Assembly (NCBI GenBank): GCA_024707265.1
Contig: JANQAB010000002.1
Coordinates: forward strand, 640,188-704,187
Direction: 5' to 3'
Length of the DNA stretch: 64,000 nucleotides
DNA from: Sporocytophaga sp.
Lineage (GTDB): Bacteria > Bacteroidota > Bacteroidia > Cytophagales > Cytophagaceae
The first letter of the stretch is position 1, and the number at the start of each line of letters is the position of its first letter. The notes under the pieces were generated by a model. It made no database searches, was not told the origin of the DNA, and saw only the letters and a program-made list of their open reading frames with translations. This document shows, one piece after another, positions 20,600 to 29,875 of this stretch. The position numbers and the translations under genes were made by a program.

Positions 20600-21377
20600 A
20601 TGGCTATTATCACATTTATGTCAGATTTCGGACATAGAGACCATTACGTGGCTGCCGTAAAAGCAAAGATTTTTTTCTGTCAACCCAAGTGTAAATGTAG
20701 TGGATATTACCCACTCTATTGAAAATTTCAATATTGCTCACGGTGCCTATATTTTAAGATCAGTCTTCAGAGATTTTCCACAAGGTACTGTACATCTTGT
20801 ATCTGTAAATGCGCCATCCGGCCCTGATGAAAGGGCAGTGGCCGTGAAACTGGAAGAACATTACTTCGTCGGAATTGATAATGGATTGTTCTCATTACTA
20901 AGCGACAAAGCGCCCACTGCAATAGTAGAGCTAATCAAAGACTCTTCCTATAACAGGATTTTCCCTGAGAAAACTACATTGGCAGCAGCGGCAGTTTCAC
21001 TAGCCGGTGGCACTAATATTTACAATATTGGGACACAAATTAGTTCCCTGAGAAGCATGCTTAACCGTCAGGTCAGAATTTCAAAGACACAAATCGGGGG
21101 GCATGTGATTCATGTAGATCAATACGGAAATTTGATTACCAATATTTCAGAGGAAATATTTTACAGGCATAAGAATAATCGATCTTTTACAGTGCATTTT
21201 GCACGCGAAACTGTTGATTTTGTTGCGGACTCCTATGATTCTATGGATCATGGTGATTGTCTGGTACTTTTTAACAGTAATGGATTCATGGAGATTGCAA
21301 TCAGTCAGGGCAATGCAAGTGAGTTGCTGGGTATGGGATTTGACAGTCCTGTAATGATCAATTTTTCAGAGGCTTAG
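20600..21377 (+). CDS. SAM hydrolase (SAM hydroxide adenosyltransferase, DUF62); one frameshift
   Basis: Members split S-adenosylmethionine to adenosine and methionine; the family also contains fluorinases and chlorinases. The N terminus (ATG 20600, MAIITFMSDFGHRDHYVAAV) and the later stretches VVDITHSIENFNI, GAYILRS, VGIDNGLFS and GGHVIHVDQYGNLITNI are typical. The frame breaks at a run of seven T (20670-20676); with six T the two parts join (KAKIF then SVNPSVNVVDI) to give 258 residues. The conserved internal sequence on both sides argues for a one-base error. It is divergent from phoH. Halogenase activity is not implied. Confidence 0.88.
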
Positions 21378-21785
21378 GGTTGGAATATTTGAGCTCAGAT
21401 TCCAGTAAGTAGTAGTTCCCTAAATTTTTTTAAATCGCAAATCGCGATATGAGCTATTCATGCTTAAATTTTTAATTTAAAAATTTTTATGACCTATTAA
21501 GTAAAAAAAAGGAAACACAACTGATTGAATGTACCTGGAAATTTTGCCACACTAACTTCTCTTCTCCTAATATTTTAAAACAAGAAAGGAGTACAGTCAG
21601 AATGTTTTAATGAGATAATATGTTGATTGTGAAAATGGTATTGCTTTAAAAGAGGGGAGTTGCCATTTATCCAAAATGGCGGAAAAATTATCCCTCGTTA
21701 AACTGTTTAAATCTCCGGAACCGGCAACAGATCTTTTTCAGTTTTTAAAATTATTACCGTACCTTTGATCCTTGTTCAAATTACC
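21378..21785. other. Intergenic region before purL (about 408 bp)
   Basis: AT-rich and without a credible reading frame. It holds an AT palindrome near 21470-21492 (AAATTTTT / AAAAATTT around AATTT). I see no riboswitch fold or clear promoter consensus. Confidence 0.4.
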
Positions 21786-24700
21786 ATGATTCGTTTCTTT
21801 TCCAGTCAATCTGACAAAGTTTTCGCCTTACAGACCGAGCGCGAGCTGAGCACAACAGATATTTCCAAACTTGAATGGCTTTTTGGTGCAGCCAAGTTAA
21901 AACAGGAAACTAGTTTAAGTGGGTACTTTGTTGGTCCCCGTGCTGCCATGATCACTCCATGGAGTACCAATGCGGTAGAAATCACTTTAAATATGGGCAT
22001 TCAGGGAATTGTCCGGATTGAAGAGTTTAAAGAAGTAAAAGAAGATTTCAATGATTTTGACCCGATGCTTTCTCACAAGTATAATGGTCTGAATCAGGAT
22101 ATTTATACTATCAGCATTAAACCTGAGCCTGTTAAGTCGATCACGGATATTGCTGGCTACAATAAACAGGAAGGTCTTTCTCTCAGTGATGAAGAGGTTG
22201 ATTATTTAAACAAACTGGCAGAAAGATTAGGCAGGCCTCTGACGGATTCGGAAGTGTTTGGTTTTTCACAAGTCAATTCAGAACACTGCCGTCATAAAAT
22301 TTTTAACGGAAAGTTTGTGATAGATGGGGAAGAGAAGCCTACCTCTCTATTTAAATTGATCCGCAAAACATCTGAGGCAAATCCGAACGATATAGTATCT
22401 GCTTATAAAGACAATGTAGCTTTTATTAAAGGTCCGGTAGTTCAACAATTTGCGCCTAAGCGTGCTGATGAGCCTGACTTTTATAAGGTAAGTGAATTTG
22501 AATCAGTTATTTCTATTAAAGCCGAAACACATAATTTCCCAACAACAGTAGAGCCTTTTAACGGTGCTGCAACAGGATCAGGAGGGGAGATCAGAGACAG
22601 GCTGGCGGGTGGACAAGGTGCGCTTCCTCTGGCAGGGACAGCGGTTTATATGACTGCATTATCCCGTCTTGAAAAAGATCGTCCTTGGGAAAAGGCAACC
22701 CAGGAAAGAAAGTGGTTGTATCAGACACCGATGGATATTCTGATCAAAGCTTCAAACGGAGCAACTGATTTCGGAAATAAATTTGGTCAGCCGCTCATTA
22801 CAGGTTCTGTCTTAACTTTCGAGTACGACGAAAAATCAGATAACCTTAAGTCAGCAAGAAAACTTGGTTTTGATAAAGTTATTATGCTTGCTGGCGGTAT
22901 TGGATATGGAAAAGCCAATCAGGCACAGAAAAAACATCCTAAACCAGGAGATAAAATTGTAATCCTTGGTGGGGAAAATTACCGGATTGGAATGGGGGGA
23001 GCCGCAGTATCTTCTGCGGATACAGGGCAGCATGGATCAGGCATTGAATTAAATGCTATTCAGCGTTCTAATCCTGAGATGCAGAAAAGAGCAGCAAATG
23101 CGATCCGTGCAATGGTAGAGAGCGACAGCAATCTGATCGTTTCTATACATGATCATGGTGCAGGTGGCCACCTTAACTGCCTTTCAGAATTGGTGGAAGA
23201 AACTGGAGGTAAAATTAACCTTGATAAACTGCCTGTTGGAGATCCGACCCTTTCTGCAAAAGAAATCATCGGAAACGAATCACAGGAGCGAATGGGGCTT
23301 GTAATAGGAGAGAAGGATATCGCTACCCTGCAAAAGATTGCTGACCGCGAACGTGCTCCTATGTATACAGTCGGAGATGTCACCGGTGATCACCGTTTCA
23401 CATTTGAATCAGCTTCTACAAAAGAGAAACCGATGGATCTGGAGCTGAAAGACATGTTCGGAAGTTCTCCGAAAATGATCATGACGGATAAAGAAGTTGA
23501 AAGAGTTTATCAACCTGTAACATACGATAAAAACCAACTTCATTCTTACCTTGAGCAGCTGTTGCAGCTTGAAGCTGTTGCCTGCAAAGACTGGCTTACT
23601 AATAAAGTAGACCGTTGTGTTGGTGGCCGCGTTGCTAAACAGCAATGTGCAGGCCCTCTTCAATTGCCATTGAACAATGTGGGAGTAATGGCTTTGGATT
23701 TCCAAGGTAAAGAAGGTATAGCGACTTCAATTGGTCATGCACCAGTATCTGCTCTGATTGATCCTGCAGCTGGTAGCCGCAATGCCATTGCGGAGTCTTT
23801 GTCAAACATTGTATGGGCTCCGTTAAAAGATAATTTAAAGAGCGTTTCTCTTTCTGCAAACTGGATGTGGGCTTGTAAGAATGAAGGAGAAGATGCTCGT
23901 TTATATAAAGCTGTTGAAGCTTGTTCTGATTTTGCTATTGCCCTTGGTATTAACATACCGACAGGAAAAGATTCTCTGTCAATGAAGCAAAAGTATAAGG
24001 ATGGAGAAGTCATTGCTCCTGGAACCGTGATCATTTCCGCAGCTGCAAACTGCAGTGATGTGAGAAAGGTTGTAGAGCCAGTGTTGCAGAGAGAGGGAGG
24101 AAATATCTATTACATCAATCTTTCAAATGACCAATTTAAATTAGGTGGTTCTTCTTTTGCTCAGGTAGTAAATAAAATAGGAAACGAAACGCCTGATATT
24201 ACGGATGCGGTTTTGTTTAAGAATGCATTCAACACGCTGCAACAATTAATTAAGGAAGGTAAAATAGAAGCAGGTCATGATATCGGCAGTGGAGGACTTA
24301 TCACCACACTTCTTGAGATGTGCTTTGCAGATAACAAGCTTGGAGCAAACATTGATTTAACCTCTCTTGGTGAAGCTGACAGCATTAAAGTGCTATTTGC
24401 AGAAAACATTGGAGTTGTATTCCAGGCATCAGCAGAGGTGGAGGCTACTTTAAAAGCTAATAATGTTCCTTTCCATAAAATAGGTACCAGTACTTCTGTT
24501 GCAACGCTAGAGCTGAAGAATGGTGCAGATTCATACAGCTTTGATATCGCAAAACTAAGAGATACCTGGTACAAAACATCTTATTTGCTGGACATAAAGC
24601 AAAGTGGTCCGGTAAGTGCTAAAGAGCGTTATAATAACTACAAATTCCACGAACTGAAATACAAATTCCCTGAAGGATTTGATGGTAAGAAGCCTGTTAT

Positions 24701-25469
24701 TGACAGCTCTAAGCCAAGAATTAAAGCTGCCATTATTCGTGAGAAAGGAAGTAACTCCGAGCGTGAAATGGCTAATGCCATGTACCTGGCAGGTTTCGAC
24801 GTGAAAGACGTTCACATGACGGACTTAATCTCAGGAAGAGAAACTCTTGAAGATATACGTTTTATCGGTGCTGTGGGAGGCTTCTCTAATTCGGATGTAC
24901 TGGGTTCTGCGAAAGGATGGGCAGGAGCGTTTATGTATAATGAAAAAGCAAAAACAACTCTTGAGAACTTCTTTAAACGTGAAGATACGCTGTCTGTAGG
25001 TATCTGTAATGGTTGTCAGCTTTTCGTTGAGTTAGGTCTTATCAATCTGGATCACGATGTAAAGCCGAAAATGCTTCACAACGTGAGCGGAAAACATGAA
25101 AGCATCTTTACCTCATTGACTATTAATAAAAATAAATCAGTGATGCTTTCTAGTCTTTCCGGTAGCACACTAGGCGTTTGGGTGTCTCATGGAGAAGGCC
25201 GTTTCAGCTGTCCGCATACTGAAGATAAATATCAGATTGTTGCGAAATATGCTTACGAGACGTATCCTCATTGTCCGAACGGTTCTGACTTCAATACAGC
25301 CATGCTATGTGATGAAACAGGCCGTCACCTTGTAATGATGCCACATATCGAGCGTTCATTGTTACAGTGGCAGTGGGCGAATTATCCTAAAGGTCGTCAC
25401 GACGAAGTATCTCCTTGGATGGAAGCTTTTGTGAATGCGAGGAAGTGGCTTGAGGAGAATGGGAAGTAA
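21786..25469 (+). CDS. purL: Phosphoribosylformylglycinamidine synthase (large single-chain type)
   Basis: PurL makes FGAM from FGAR, glutamine and ATP in purine synthesis. The 1227-residue chain includes an N-terminal PurS-like domain, two AIRS-type synthase halves (FSQVNSEHCRHKIF, AETHNFPTTVEPFNGAATGSGGEIRD, HDHGAGG, and later GSGGLITTLLEM), and a C-terminal glutaminase with SVGICNGCQLFVELG (nucleophile Cys) and PHIERS. The ATG at 21786 (MIRFFSSQSDK) is preferred; a TTG at 21765 would add seven residues. It is followed by a strong terminator. Confidence 0.97.
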   Translation: MIRFFSSQSDKVFALQTERELSTTDISKLEWLFGAAKLKQETSLSGYFVGPRAAMITPWSTNAVEITLNMGIQGIVRIEEFKEVKEDFNDFDPMLSHKYNGLNQDIYTISIKPEPVKSITDIAGYNKQEGLSLSDEEVDYLNKLAERLGRPLTDSEVFGFSQVNSEHCRHKIFNGKFVIDGEEKPTSLFKLIRKTSEANPNDIVSAYKDNVAFIKGPVVQQFAPKRADEPDFYKVSEFESVISIKAETHNFPTTVEPFNGAATGSGGEIRDRLAGGQGALPLAGTAVYMTALSRLEKDRPWEKATQERKWLYQTPMDILIKASNGATDFGNKFGQPLITGSVLTFEYDEKSDNLKSARKLGFDKVIMLAGGIGYGKANQAQKKHPKPGDKIVILGGENYRIGMGGAAVSSADTGQHGSGIELNAIQRSNPEMQKRAANAIRAMVESDSNLIVSIHDHGAGGHLNCLSELVEETGGKINLDKLPVGDPTLSAKEIIGNESQERMGLVIGEKDIATLQKIADRERAPMYTVGDVTGDHRFTFESASTKEKPMDLELKDMFGSSPKMIMTDKEVERVYQPVTYDKNQLHSYLEQLLQLEAVACKDWLTNKVDRCVGGRVAKQQCAGPLQLPLNNVGVMALDFQGKEGIATSIGHAPVSALIDPAAGSRNAIAESLSNIVWAPLKDNLKSVSLSANWMWACKNEGEDARLYKAVEACSDFAIALGINIPTGKDSLSMKQKYKDGEVIAPGTVIISAAANCSDVRKVVEPVLQREGGNIYYINLSNDQFKLGGSSFAQVVNKIGNETPDITDAVLFKNAFNTLQQLIKEGKIEAGHDIGSGGLITTLLEMCFADNKLGANIDLTSLGEADSIKVLFAENIGVVFQASAEVEATLKANNVPFHKIGTSTSVATLELKNGADSYSFDIAKLRDTWYKTSYLLDIKQSGPVSAKERYNNYKFHELKYKFPEGFDGKKPVIDSSKPRIKAAIIREKGSNSEREMANAMYLAGFDVKDVHMTDLISGRETLEDIRFIGAVGGFSNSDVLGSAKGWAGAFMYNEKAKTTLENFFKREDTLSVGICNGCQLFVELGLINLDHDVKPKMLHNVSGKHESIFTSLTINKNKSVMLSSLSGSTLGVWVSHGEGRFSCPHTEDKYQIVAKYAYETYPHCPNGSDFNTAMLCDETGRHLVMMPHIERSLLQWQWANYPKGRHDEVSPWMEAFVNARKWLEENGK

Positions 25470-25490
25470 AAAACAGAGTATTGTATAATT

Positions 25491-25536
25491 AACAAAGAAA
25501 CACTCTCTTGAAAGGGAGTGTTTCTTTGTTTTTATA
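25491..25536. terminator. Strong bidirectional terminator after purL
   Basis: The 15-bp arms AACAAAGAAACACTC and GAGTGTTTCTTTGTT are separated by a 10-base loop and followed by a T run. It lies between convergent genes and can serve both. Confidence 0.88.
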
Positions 25537-25543
25537 AGATTTA

Positions 25544-26812
25544 TTATTCCTTTATGAACTTGGAATTTCCATTGTTCGTAGCTACAAAATAAACACCATT
25601 GTTCAGTCCTGATACATCAATTGCCTCGGTTCCTTCGGTAATATAATTGCCTAAAATATCGTAAATCCGGGCATGTCCTTTTACATATAATTTATCAGTA
25701 GCCGGATTGGGGTATGCCAATATATCCGTAGTTGCTGTTGTATTTATTGCTGTAATTACCTGTTGGGAGTAATAGTATTTGTTAGGAGCACTATAAACCC
25801 AGTTATCATTGACATATCCAAGATGGTTTGATTGAAGCAACATATGGCTCAATTCCTTTACTAAGTGTCCGTCCGGTGAATAAGACTTTGGAATGATAAG
25901 ATTGCGGTAGGTGACCAGACTGTTATATATACTTTCAGTACGGTAATTTCTTACAAAATTATTTACAGTTTTATCCCATGCCTGATTTTCAAACATTATC
26001 TGATTGCCATAATCATCATATGTAAACATATATTTAGCACTTGGTATTAATTTAGATAGTAGATAATCCCAACGATAGTATATGGTTTGAATCAATTCGT
26101 TTTTGCTATTATAAAGGTTCTCCTCTGTAGAGTTTATTGTCCATGGATCATTTGGGATAAAAGGTGGACCCAGGTTACTGACTTTTATTACATTGCCTCG
26201 GGAATCCAGTTCAAACTCATCCTTAGAAGTGATCTTCCAGGCTTCATTGATCCAGTTTAGAGAATTTTTGGTGTTTAGCTCTTGACTATAGGTGTATTCT
26301 TCTGTATAACCAATTTTCCAGTTTTGTATAGATGTGTCCCAATTTAGATAGGTCATCGATGTAATCCTGTTTTGATCATCGTAAGTAAAAATGCGCTTGC
26401 TTTCATTCTCCCAATTATTAGGATCATTGTACCTGTTTGATCTGATTTCTGTAAGACGTTGATGGTTGGAATTGTGTGTTTTCTGTACCCTGTTCATAGG
26501 AATCCAATTAGATTTTTCACTATCCCAGGAGTTGTTTATTGATAACGTATCGTTTGAATGTAAATCATAAAAAAACTCTGTTTTACTAGTATTGGTCCAT
26601 AGTCCGGTGGAGTTATTCAAGTAGGAGTAAAATTCCAGAATGGAGTTACCATTCTGGTCGTAGATAAATTGTGTTTTTGCACTTCTGTAATTGTTGTTAT
26701 TCTCATCTTTGGAGTAATACACCAGCGAGTCCAGGGTATACTTTTGAGAGAAAGCTGTTATCGAAATACAGAAAAGATATATTAGAAAAATAGATTTGGA
26801 TATATTTTGCAT
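25544..26812 (-). CDS. Secreted repeat protein with T9SS type A sorting domain
   Basis: The 422-residue protein has a signal peptide (SIFLIYLFCISITAFSQ). The body is made of about eight imperfect repeats of 40-45 residues with a conserved aromatic pattern (FIYDQNGN, FTYDDQNRITSM, FTYDDYGNQIMF, each following an N-x-W or W-D stretch), resembling YD/RHS-like strands. The C-terminal domain is type A (DILAYPNPATDKLYVKG, IYDILGNYITEG, LNNGVYFVAT). Expected on the cell surface or secreted. No enzymatic motif. Function unknown. Confidence 0.8.
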   Translation of the reverse strand: MQNISKSIFLIYLFCISITAFSQKYTLDSLVYYSKDENNNNYRSAKTQFIYDQNGNSILEFYSYLNNSTGLWTNTSKTEFFYDLHSNDTLSINNSWDSEKSNWIPMNRVQKTHNSNHQRLTEIRSNRYNDPNNWENESKRIFTYDDQNRITSMTYLNWDTSIQNWKIGYTEEYTYSQELNTKNSLNWINEAWKITSKDEFELDSRGNVIKVSNLGPPFIPNDPWTINSTEENLYNSKNELIQTIYYRWDYLLSKLIPSAKYMFTYDDYGNQIMFENQAWDKTVNNFVRNYRTESIYNSLVTYRNLIIPKSYSPDGHLVKELSHMLLQSNHLGYVNDNWVYSAPNKYYYSQQVITAINTTATTDILAYPNPATDKLYVKGHARIYDILGNYITEGTEAIDVSGLNNGVYFVATNNGNSKFIKE

Positions 26813-26905
26813 AAGTAATTGTTTTTAAAAGTGTTGTAAGGTACAAATAATCCTGAAATAATAGTTGGGAGGGGATCACATATGTTATTGTCATTCTATT
26901 AAACC

Positions 26906-27535
26906 TTATCTTAGATTAATACTTGTCAAATCTATTCTAATAAAAAACTCTGTTAAAATTAAAACAGGAAGCCAGCTAAGCCAGGCGGATAGAGCGTAAG
27001 CGAGCTCTCCATAAAAGTTGAAATAATGAATAAATATAAAAGAAAGAAGGCGTAAAGTTATTGCTGATAGGGTCAACACATAACTTCGAATCATGAAGTT
27101 TTTATGGGCGATAACATTTTTGTTTTTTCCATATCTCAAACCTTGGTAGGTGAACCAGGCCCAAAGAATTGTTAAAGTAAGAAAGCTTACTTTGGCAGGC
27201 CATCCTCCGAAGGCGTAAAAAGAAATTATAAATGCTCCCGGAGCTGATAAGAATAAGATCAGGTAAATGTATATGCTTCCTAAAACTCTATGGATTCTTT
27301 TGTTGCTTTTCTCATACCGGAAAAATGCCTGAGAAGAACCTATCAATAAGATTATTGGGACAGTTGTGATATGTGCATACAATCCATACTTAAAAATACC
27401 ATCAAATACTTCTTTTTTATCTAGAAGATATCCCCTTTGAAAATCGGGAGAGTAATATTCAAGAGATTTCGTGAATATCAAAACTCCTGTAAAAAGTATA
27501 AATACTAATAAAATTAATTTAACCGGCAGGCACAT
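26906..27535 (-). CDS. DUF2306-like multi-pass membrane protein
   Basis: A 209-residue inner-membrane protein with about six hydrophobic helices. Histidines at helix ends (GLYAHITTVP, RIHRVLGSIYIY, VIAHKNFMIRSYVLTLSAITLR) match the DUF2306 pattern, which resembles haem-binding b-type membrane proteins. Function not known. Its start overlaps the end of the preceding lipoprotein gene by 17 bp, so the two are co-transcribed. Confidence 0.72.
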   Translation of the reverse strand: MCLPVKLILLVFILFTGVLIFTKSLEYYSPDFQRGYLLDKKEVFDGIFKYGLYAHITTVPIILLIGSSQAFFRYEKSNKRIHRVLGSIYIYLILFLSAPGAFIISFYAFGGWPAKVSFLTLTILWAWFTYQGLRYGKNKNVIAHKNFMIRSYVLTLSAITLRLLSFIFIHYFNFYGELAYALSAWLSWLPVLILTEFFIRIDLTSINLR

Positions 27536-29075
27536 AATTAACTAAACGCTTATTTATAATAGCTTTTTCTTTCCCTGCCATTTTTTCTTTTAAAGTAAGA
27601 ATAAAATTGATATTCTGTTTGTCGATATCAGAAAGAAACGGGTCAACATTTTCATATTTAGGTGCATACCAGGATTGCTTGCTAAAGTATTTTTGCCATT
27701 TTTCATTCTTGAATTTTAATCCATATTCAGCGAATATTTCATTTCTCATTAAATCGAGATCTTCTATTGACAAGTGGTCATAAACCCAAAGATTCCCTTC
27801 TGATTCAGACTCCTCATCGTCTTCTGAGATTACGTCTCTTCTATAGTTGTAATAACATCCTCGTACATAATCTTCATTCATTACAACGAATTTTGTAAAA
27901 TCAAAAAATCTTGGACTTTCTAGTTTTGTGATTTTTCCATCTTTCCCAATCTCATAGTAGGTATAGAAAGGCATTTCCTGATAGGCAGGAAATTTATCCC
28001 CTGGCGCTTCTGTAGTCTTTAATTCAAGCAGGTTATTCCTGATAAATTTAAAGCTACCGGCTCCACAATAGGAGTGAGTACTTTCATCAAGTAAGTACTG
28101 GTTACCAAGTACATTATTTTTTGAATCAACAGTAATCAAATTGCGTTTTTGAATTTCCCATCCTCTGACATCAACACCTTCTTCATAATAAGAAGATATA
28201 AAAGCATATATTTTATCAGAGATGGAAAGTGATTCAGTAATTTTTCCTTTTGAGGAAGTTAATCCGAAATCCAGATTGTCCTCATAACCAATTCCCTCTA
28301 CTATTTCAGGAAGATAGCCCAGGTTATATAGGTAAGAAGGTGTAAATACCACTCCATTACCTTCCAGAGGATCCCCTTTATGATGCGTTTTATAACTGTT
28401 GAAAAGAGGTTTTATATTTTTGGATTCAATATCAAAAGTCCATTTTTCTCCCAACTTTATATATGTTGGAATATTTATAATGTTTTTTTTATTTCCTTCA
28501 GATAAAATCGCATAGTGCTCATTTCCTTTTTTGCCAATTGCTATATAATCTTTTTTATCTGAGGGGAAGATAACCTCATATTCCGGCTGTATTATTTTAC
28601 CATTGCTATAGTTCAGTAAACCTCTTTTGCCTTTAATTTCTATTTCTATGTATCCTTGTGCAGTGGCATCCGGATTATAGATTTTAGAATATTCGGGAGC
28701 AAGGACTGTGTTAAAATCCTGGTCTACTATTCCTAGTAGTATATTGTCATTATTGATTTTCCAATTATATAAATCTTTCCATTTTCCTCTCGCTACATAA
28801 AATAATATTTTATTTCCCACCTTTGTGAAATAAGGAGCGCAGCCATATAACGAATCCAGCTTAGGAATGTATTGTTGAATGGATGAATCCAATGCTTCAT
28901 AATGAATAGGTTTAGGATTAACAGGTTCAGGATTATTTGCTTGGGTGTTATCTTCAGGTTGGAGCGTTTCTTCCGGAGTATTTTTTACTGTTTTTTCAAC
29001 AGCTGTTTCTTTTTTCTCCACTGAACATCCAGTCAATAAAAAAATAATGAGATAGGTGGTAAGTAATTTGTTCAT
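27519..29075 (-). CDS. YARHG-domain lipoprotein
   Basis: The 518-residue protein has a lipoprotein signal (IIFLLTGCSVEKKE, Cys near residue 17) and an acidic, proline-rich linker. A middle section has WG-repeat-like strands (GYIEIEIKGKRGLLNYSNGK). The C-terminal YARHG-type domain (about residues 430-500) shows LMRNEIFAEYGLKF and WYAPKYENVDPFLSDID. Membrane-anchored; role unknown. It precedes the DUF2306-like gene with an overlap. Confidence 0.8.
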   Translation of the reverse strand: MNKLLTTYLIIFLLTGCSVEKKETAVEKTVKNTPEETLQPEDNTQANNPEPVNPKPIHYEALDSSIQQYIPKLDSLYGCAPYFTKVGNKILFYVARGKWKDLYNWKINNDNILLGIVDQDFNTVLAPEYSKIYNPDATAQGYIEIEIKGKRGLLNYSNGKIIQPEYEVIFPSDKKDYIAIGKKGNEHYAILSEGNKKNIINIPTYIKLGEKWTFDIESKNIKPLFNSYKTHHKGDPLEGNGVVFTPSYLYNLGYLPEIVEGIGYEDNLDFGLTSSKGKITESLSISDKIYAFISSYYEEGVDVRGWEIQKRNLITVDSKNNVLGNQYLLDESTHSYCGAGSFKFIRNNLLELKTTEAPGDKFPAYQEMPFYTYYEIGKDGKITKLESPRFFDFTKFVVMNEDYVRGCYYNYRRDVISEDDEESESEGNLWVYDHLSIEDLDLMRNEIFAEYGLKFKNEKWQKYFSKQSWYAPKYENVDPFLSDIDKQNINFILTLKEKMAGKEKAIINKRLVNYVPAG

Positions 29076-29088
29076 TTTTTAATGAAGT

Positions 29089-29136
29089 AGGTAGTTGTAA
29101 ATCTTAAAGTTACGAAAAAAAAAGTGGAGTAGTTAT
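29089..29136 (-). repeat. Conserved 3' tail of four-helix gene, copy A
   Basis: About 48 bp directly downstream of, and including, the corrected stop codon match the tail of copy B at 31370-31420 with only a few differences. The tail looks better conserved than the proteins it follows. Confidence 0.7.
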
Positions 29137-29492
29137 TTTCCTTTTCCATGCAACTGTTGAATCAAGACAAACAACATTTTGGGAAAATTCTTCGGATTCT
29201 TTGTAAAAGTGTTGAAACTGTTCTATCGGCAAAATTCCTTCCTCTTGCAGGATATCAAAAATGGCAACACATTCAAAAACCGACCCTCGGGAAATAACAT
29301 AAAAGTTTTTACGATCAGCCTTACTATATCGGCTGGTGCTTTCTGCAATATTCAGAGGCACACTCAAGGCTGCCCGTTTCAACTGATTGGTTGTAACATT
29401 ACCGATAGTTTTTCCTGTAACAGCAGGTTATAAGTATTTTTATAAAATAATTTTGCCTTTTGATATACGCTGAGTTTTTCAAAATCGAACAT
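29133..29492 (-). CDS. Four-helix-bundle protein (23S rRNA intervening-sequence/S23 family), copy A; two frameshifts
   Basis: The family (TIGR02436) forms helical bundles and is found in 23S rRNA intervening sequences and, as Avd, in diversity-generating retroelements; its role elsewhere is unknown. It begins MFDFEKLSVYQKAK at 29492 and holds the core QLKRAALSVPLNIAESTSR and RGSVFECVAIFDIL. As read it is broken twice: once near 29400 and once at the GGG run 29181-29183. Dropping one G restores the family ending EEFSKMLFVLIQQL with a stop at 29133-29135. Corrected length is about 119 residues, normal for the family. Confidence 0.8.
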
Positions 29493-29875
29493 AGCCTGGA
29501 ATTAAAAAAATCTGAGAAAAAGTGTGAGTTGCGATTTTTTTACACTCTACACTCCTCTCTCACTACTGCCTTTGTACAAGAAAGGGCTTGGATAATATCA
29601 GGTGAGTAGTTTTGAAATAAACAATTTTCGGAATGTGTTGTCATTGTCACTAGGGTTCAGATATAAATGATAAAGTGGATACATCAGAATCTTCTCCAAT
29701 ATATTGAGGAAGGCTGTATTAAATATTAACTCATATTCCTGTATTTAATAATATGAGTAAAGATTTATCTAATAAATTTTCAATTACTTTTGGATTCAAA
29801 GCCAATGAGAATTTATAATTCCAGATAGGAAGGTTTAATCAATACGAGAGAGATTAATTAAATTATGTTTACCAA
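29493..29875. other. Intergenic region with hairpin upstream of four-helix copy A
   Basis: Close to the four-helix gene, AGTGTGAGT (29521-29529) pairs with ACTCTACACT (29544-29553) with one bulged base, in a stretch of purine/pyrimidine-biased short repeats. The rest, up to the lactate-permease start, is AT-rich without a gene. Confidence 0.5.

Noticed and set aside
20600..21377. A fluorinase or chlorinase
   Set aside because: The DUF62 family is mostly SAM hydrolases, and no halogenase-specific residues could be pointed to.
21378..21785. A purine riboswitch before purL
   Set aside because: No purine-aptamer core pairing could be built; the region is plain AT-rich sequence with one small palindrome.
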